A stretch of 8,144 bases of DNA. Origin: Actinomycetes bacterium (lineage in GTDB: Bacteria > Actinomycetota > Coriobacteriia > Coriobacteriales > JAEZXW01). The notes below the pieces were generated by a model. The model searched no databases. It saw only the letters and a program-made list of their open reading frames with translations, and was not told the DNA's origin. Positions 5,746 through 8,144 of this stretch are shown piece by piece; position 1 is the first letter of the stretch, and each line of letters starts with the position of its first letter. Both the position numbers and the translations under genes were made by a program. The stretch spans positions 1 through 8,144 of the forward strand of contig JAEZXW010000073.1 of NCBI GenBank assembly GCA_023419515.1, given 5' to 3'.

Positions 5746-6447
5746 GACAACAAGCGGATGCAAGTTTAGTGTCGGATCTTCATCTTGCCCTGCAACGACA
5801 ACTGTTGAAGTCTGAAGATGCGAATGTAAATCTGCTTGCGCTCTTTTAGGTGAATATGCCCGTGCATAATCCTTGTAGCACTGCAAGCCCTGACCTGTTG
5901 CCTTAACCGAGGCCTCAAGGCGCGTCCAAGCCTGAGCAAACATGAGAGCAGTTTCTCGCTCTGTTTTTTGCACCAATGATTTATTAAGTGCTTGGTTGAA
6001 ATCTGCATCAAAAAATTGCTGAGCAACCAACTGATAGGATCGAGCTAAAGGAGCAAAGCGTTTGGGATTTTCGATATCAACTCCAAGCTGCACCCCTAAA
6101 TCAATCTTCTGAAGATCAAACTTGCTGCCCTCATCGTAACAGCTCTCCAAGAACGTGTGCGCCAATGCAACAGCACTCTCAGTTTGAAGTTGTGCACACA
6201 CCGCAACTGCATCAGTATGCGCAAAGCTCAATGGCAATATAAAGCGAACGTCTTGAAAGTCACGAGAATCATGGGGGCATAGCGTATGCAAAGGCGCAGA
6301 TGCAAAAGGTTTATTCTTACTATCAAACACAAGATCAAATCGATTAGTAAGTGCTGACTTAAACTCATCATAATCATCAATACTCATAACCGTTATTCGA
6401 TACGCAAGCGCTGGCAATGTAAGAAATTTTTCTTGATGATCAGGCAC
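5665..6447 (-). CDS. Sfp-type 4'-phosphopantetheinyl transferase superfamily protein
   Basis: About 260 residues. The family moves the phosphopantetheine arm of CoA onto a serine of carrier proteins. Supporting motifs, numbered from GTG 6447: LSFAHTD (74-80) matches the SHS-like segment; GVDIE (122-126) supplies the metal-binding Asp124 and Glu126; AQAWTRLEASVKATGQGL (171-188) matches the W-x-x-KEA-x-x-K signature with Glu178 and Lys182 kept. The lysine normally preceding that Glu (Sfp Lys150 position) is Leu177 here. GTG 6447 is chosen because AAAGGG stands 7 bases upstream; GTG 6489 (274 residues, AAAGG only 3 bases away) and ATG 6387 (240 residues, no clear site) are alternatives. It is convergent with the acyl-CoA synthetase and shares its final 81 bases. 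No NRPS, PKS or carrier gene is in view, so its target is unknown. Confidence 0.82.
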   Translation of the reverse strand: MPDHQEKFLTLPALAYRITVMSIDDYDEFKSALTNRFDLVFDSKNKPFASAPLHTLCPHDSRDFQDVRFILPLSFAHTDAVAVCAQLQTESAVALAHTFLESCYDEGSKFDLQKIDLGVQLGVDIENPKRFAPLARSYQLVAQQFFDADFNQALNKSLVQKTERETALMFAQAWTRLEASVKATGQGLQCYKDYARAYSPKRAQADLHSHLQTSTVVVAGQDEDPTLNLHPLVVSLATSGEIASVEVCNLLLEDKSTHLA

Positions 6448-6531
6448 AATACCACCCTTTAATGACCCTTTTAATACATCTTTTAGCACAAACCTTTAGC
6501 CAATGAAGATTTCAAAATTTTAAATTGATCC

Positions 6532-6545
6532 GTCTGAAATCAGAC
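6532..6545. repeat. Dyad GTCTGA-AA-TCAGAC between divergent genes
   Basis: A perfect 6-bp inverted repeat with a 2-bp spacer lies between the phosphopantetheinyl transferase and the flavodoxin, which are divergently transcribed. On the minus strand TAAAAT (about 6524-6519), a possible -10 for the transferase, follows a few bases downstream. An operator is plausible but unproven. Confidence 0.35.
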
Positions 6546-6662
6546 TACTTGTGTGACAATCTTAACTCAAGGCGCAGATCATAACACATGAGATGATTGC
6601 TGCTTAAATGTAAGGTAACAATAGTTTTTTGCTTAGAACAAGCATCATGCGAGGAGGCATGT

Positions 6663-7088
6663 ATGAGTTCAATTGCAGTTGTTTATTGGTCAGGCACAGG
6701 CAACACCGAGGCAATGGCTGATCTTATTGCTGAGGGGGCGCGTGAGAGCGGTGCTGAAGTTGAAATTATCCAGGTTTCAGACTTTAGCACCGATCAAGTG
6801 AGTGACTTTGACGCTTTTGCCTTTGGTTGCCCTGCGATGGGTGATGAAGAGCTTGAAGATATTGAATTTTTACCTGTTTATGATGAGGTTGAACCCCTTT
6901 TAAACGATAAGCCTGTCTTGCTCTTTGGTTCATATGAATGGAACAATGGCGAATGGATGGATTTTTGGGTAGAACGCTCTGAAAAAGCTGGCCTAAACGT
7001 TGTTGACAACGTCATTGCTTATGACTATCCAGACGAAAAAGCCTCACAAAAATGCAAAGAGGCTGGATCAAAACTCGCAACCCTGTAA
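6663..7088 (+). CDS. Flavodoxin, short-chain clostridial type
   Basis: A 141-residue FMN protein, close to the 138 residues of the Clostridium beijerinckii flavodoxin it resembles. ATG 6663 is chosen because GAGGAGG lies 6-7 bases upstream and the preceding 22 in-frame residues are not flavodoxin-like. YWSGTGNTEAMA (8-19) is the FMN-phosphate loop. GCPAMGDEELE (55-65) matches the loop carrying Met59 by the isoalloxazine ring. GSYEWNNGEWMDFW (89-102) is the second FMN loop, with Trp93 at the stacking position. Typical members read GSYGWGDG here, so Glu92 and Asn94-Asn95 are local substitutions. Flavodoxins are low-potential cytosolic electron carriers that replace ferredoxin under iron shortage. 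It could carry electrons for the nearby reductive enzymes, but nothing in the sequence demonstrates this. It appears monocistronic, ending in a long hairpin. Confidence 0.96.
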   Translation: MSSIAVVYWSGTGNTEAMADLIAEGARESGAEVEIIQVSDFSTDQVSDFDAFAFGCPAMGDEELEDIEFLPVYDEVEPLLNDKPVLLFGSYEWNNGEWMDFWVERSEKAGLNVVDNVIAYDYPDEKASQKCKEAGSKLATL

Positions 7089-7093
7089 ATGAT

Positions 7094-7152
7094 GTTGCTC
7101 AATGCTGCACTTTATTAATAAACATCTTAATTAAGTGTGGCATTGAGTCAAC
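7094..7152 (+). terminator. Very long hairpin after the flavodoxin gene, likely 3'-end or terminator structure
   Basis: Starting 5 nt after the stop codon, GTTGCTCAATGC (7094-7105) pairs with GCATTGAG-T-CAAC (7140-7152) with one bulged T. The stem continues through two G-U pairs into CACTT/AAGTG and, past one T-T mismatch, ATTAA/TTAAT, leaving a loop of about 8 nt. This gives roughly 24 paired positions. No T-run follows on the plus strand, so it is not a textbook intrinsic terminator. Transcript stabilisation or termination by another route is possible. Confidence 0.5.
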
Positions 7153-7384
7153 CAATTACCTAGCCCCCCCCGCAACAAGACGATGTATAAAAAGTTTTCT
7201 ATTATTTAGTTTATAGAGTTAAATAAATATATTTTGTTTTGATACTAAAAAGTAACCATTGGTAAATTCTCAATAAAATTCTCCGAAAAACTTGACTCCT
7301 AACCTATATATCATCAAAATTCGTGTACCATAATGTTTGGGTAGTCGAGGCGTTGTATCAATTTGCAATCAATCGGAGGAATGT
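7153..7384 (+). promoter_or_regulatory. AT-rich upstream region of the surface-protein gene, with C8 tract
   Basis: No gene is visible. A run of eight C (7164-7171) is followed by about 100 bp of very AT-rich DNA (about 7185-7285) that could act as an UP element or curved DNA ahead of the promoter at 7292-7320. The base composition contrasts sharply with the flanking genes. Confidence 0.5.
7292..7320 (+). promoter_or_regulatory. Candidate promoter of the LPKTS surface-protein gene
   Basis: TTGACT (7292-7297, 5 of 6 to the -35 consensus), a 17-bp spacer and CAAAAT (7315-7320, 4 of 6 to the -10 consensus) precede the gene. Initiation near 7327 gives a leader of about 57 nt before ATG 7385. The AT-rich DNA just upstream suits a strong promoter. 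Confidence 0.5.
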
Positions 7385-8119
7385 ATGAAAAAAACTATCG
7401 TTATGCTCTGCGCTGGCGGCGCACTTGCAGCAGTTGTTGGTGGCGTGCTGCAACCTGCTGCTCCAGCCGTTGCAACCGAAGCAGATGATCTTAAGATCGA
7501 AGCTGCACGCGCAGCACAAAAAGATCAGATGGATCTTGCAACCAAGCTCGCTGATCTTTCAAATGAGCTTGCAAAAGAAGAGCCGGATGCTGAGACTGTT
7601 GCTGCTTTGCGCAAAGAGGTAGAAACCCTTCGCCAGCAAAATGCTGCACAACCAGCAGATGCCGCTGAGGAAGCTGCACCTGCCGAGACAGTTGCAGCAG
7701 CTGAAGAGGCAGCCGAGGAGGACAATGCTCCTGATCCAGAAGCTTGGAAGGCCGAGATCGAAGATGTAAAGATCCAAGCTGCTCGCGCAGCACAAAAAGA
7801 TCAGATGGATCTTGCTGCTGCCCTTGCTGATCTTGCCAACGAGCTCACAAAGGATCCAAACAGCGAAGCTACCGCTGAGGCACGCAGGGTAGTCGAGAAA
7901 CTTCGCGCTGAGCTTGAGGCACCTGAGGCGGATACAACCGTCCTTGAGCCTACTGCCAATCCTGCTGCTGAGCCAGCGAAGGCAGAAGAGAAGAAAGCTG
8001 ATAAGAAGCAGGGCAAAGCTCTTCCTAAAACCAGCGATCCAATCTCAGCTGCTGCCATCCTTGGCCTTGCGGGCATGGGTCTTGCAGGCGCAGGCCTCAG
8101 CCGTAAGTTCAATCGCTAA
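7385..8119 (+). CDS. Secreted, sortase-anchored Ala/Glu-rich repeat protein (LPKTS signal)
   Basis: A 244-residue protein of unrecognised family. ATG 7385 follows GGAGG by 6 bases and opens a signal peptide (MKKT, hydrophobic 5-22), probably cleaved after the AVA at 28-30. Two related segments follow (about residues 34-83 and 126-174). They share ARAAQKDQMDLA exactly and keep ADL-NEL, and look like amphipathic alpha-helical or coiled-coil stretches. An acidic, alanine/proline-rich linker (about 84-118) separates them, and a lysine/glutamate-rich stretch (about 190-212) precedes the sorting signal. That signal is LPKTS (213-217) plus Asp, a hydrophobic span (219-238) and a basic tail, SRKFNR. 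The fifth position is Ser rather than the usual Gly of LPXTG, so the cognate sortase, if any, should accept it. Expected location is the cell wall, with an elongated shape. Function is unknown; a spacer-like or adhesive surface protein is one possibility. Cys9 does not form a lipobox. Confidence 0.9.
   Translation: MKKTIVMLCAGGALAAVVGGVLQPAAPAVATEADDLKIEAARAAQKDQMDLATKLADLSNELAKEEPDAETVAALRKEVETLRQQNAAQPADAAEEAAPAETVAAAEEAAEEDNAPDPEAWKAEIEDVKIQAARAAQKDQMDLAAALADLANELTKDPNSEATAEARRVVEKLRAELEAPEADTTVLEPTANPAAEPAKAEEKKADKKQGKALPKTSDPISAAAILGLAGMGLAGAGLSRKFNR
7508..7815 (+). repeat. Internal duplication: identical 32-bp units at 7508-7539 and 7784-7815
   Basis: The 32-bp stretch coding for ARAAQKDQMDLA is identical in both copies, 276 bp (92 codons) apart. 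Similarity at protein level extends to about 50 residues per copy with a one-residue gap. Exact DNA identity here within more diverged flanks suggests recent duplication, gene conversion or strong codon preference, and makes the unit prone to recombination that would delete one copy in frame. Confidence 0.85.
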
Positions 8120-8144
8120 GATTAATGTTTAATTAATTTGCATG

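Noticed and set aside
7385..7414. Lipoprotein signal at Cys9 of the surface protein
   Set aside because: The residues before Cys (VML) do not form a lipobox, and the C-terminal sorting signal gives a better explanation for anchoring.
7508..7815. CRISPR-like spaced repeat
   Set aside because: Only two copies, in frame within a coding sequence, and explained by protein duplication.

Overview
The window (about 50% GC by eye) looks like a chromosomal stretch from an anaerobic, Gram-positive-type bacterium. Pointers are strong GGAGG-type ribosome binding sites, a short clostridial-type flavodoxin, a sortase-type surface protein, and a set of genes for anaerobic CoA-ester chemistry of small organic acids. 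A moderate-GC member of the Coriobacteriia (Eggerthellaceae/Cryptobacterium-like) is my best guess, but this is inference and no rRNA or other marker gene is present to confirm it.

Layout. On the minus strand, reading leftward, lie a permease with an NCS2/UraA-like look (2211-3626), an acyl-CoA dehydrogenase (689-1888) and a family III CoA-transferase that runs off the left edge (1-559). On the plus strand, divergent from the permease, is a FadK-like acyl-CoA synthetase (4039-5745). Its 3' end overlaps by 81 bp the tail of a convergent Sfp-type phosphopantetheinyl transferase on the minus strand (5665 to about 6447). Divergent from that is a flavodoxin (6663-7088), closed by a very long hairpin. 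An AT-rich spacer follows, then a small secreted, alanine/glutamate-rich protein with an internal duplication and an LPKTS sorting signal (7385-8119).

How the genes may work together. CoA-transferase, acyl-CoA dehydrogenase, acyl-CoA ligase and a transporter are the functional classes of known anaerobic pathways that activate an organic acid to its CoA ester and reduce the 2-enoyl-CoA (carnitine cai genes; phenyllactate/isocaproate fld/had genes). The window therefore probably encodes uptake, activation and reduction of an unsaturated or 2-hydroxy carboxylic acid used as electron acceptor. The substrate cannot be read from the sequence. No electron-transferring flavoprotein, dehydratase or regulator gene is inside the window; the dehydratase and the rest of the CoA-transferase may lie to the left.

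Regulatory DNA is rich in symmetric elements. The permease/ligase divergent region has mirrored -10 regions around a central inverted repeat. The region upstream of the dehydrogenase holds a 10-bp inverted repeat and a 12-bp palindrome. Hairpins sit next to the dehydrogenase ribosome binding site and between the dehydrogenase and CoA-transferase genes.
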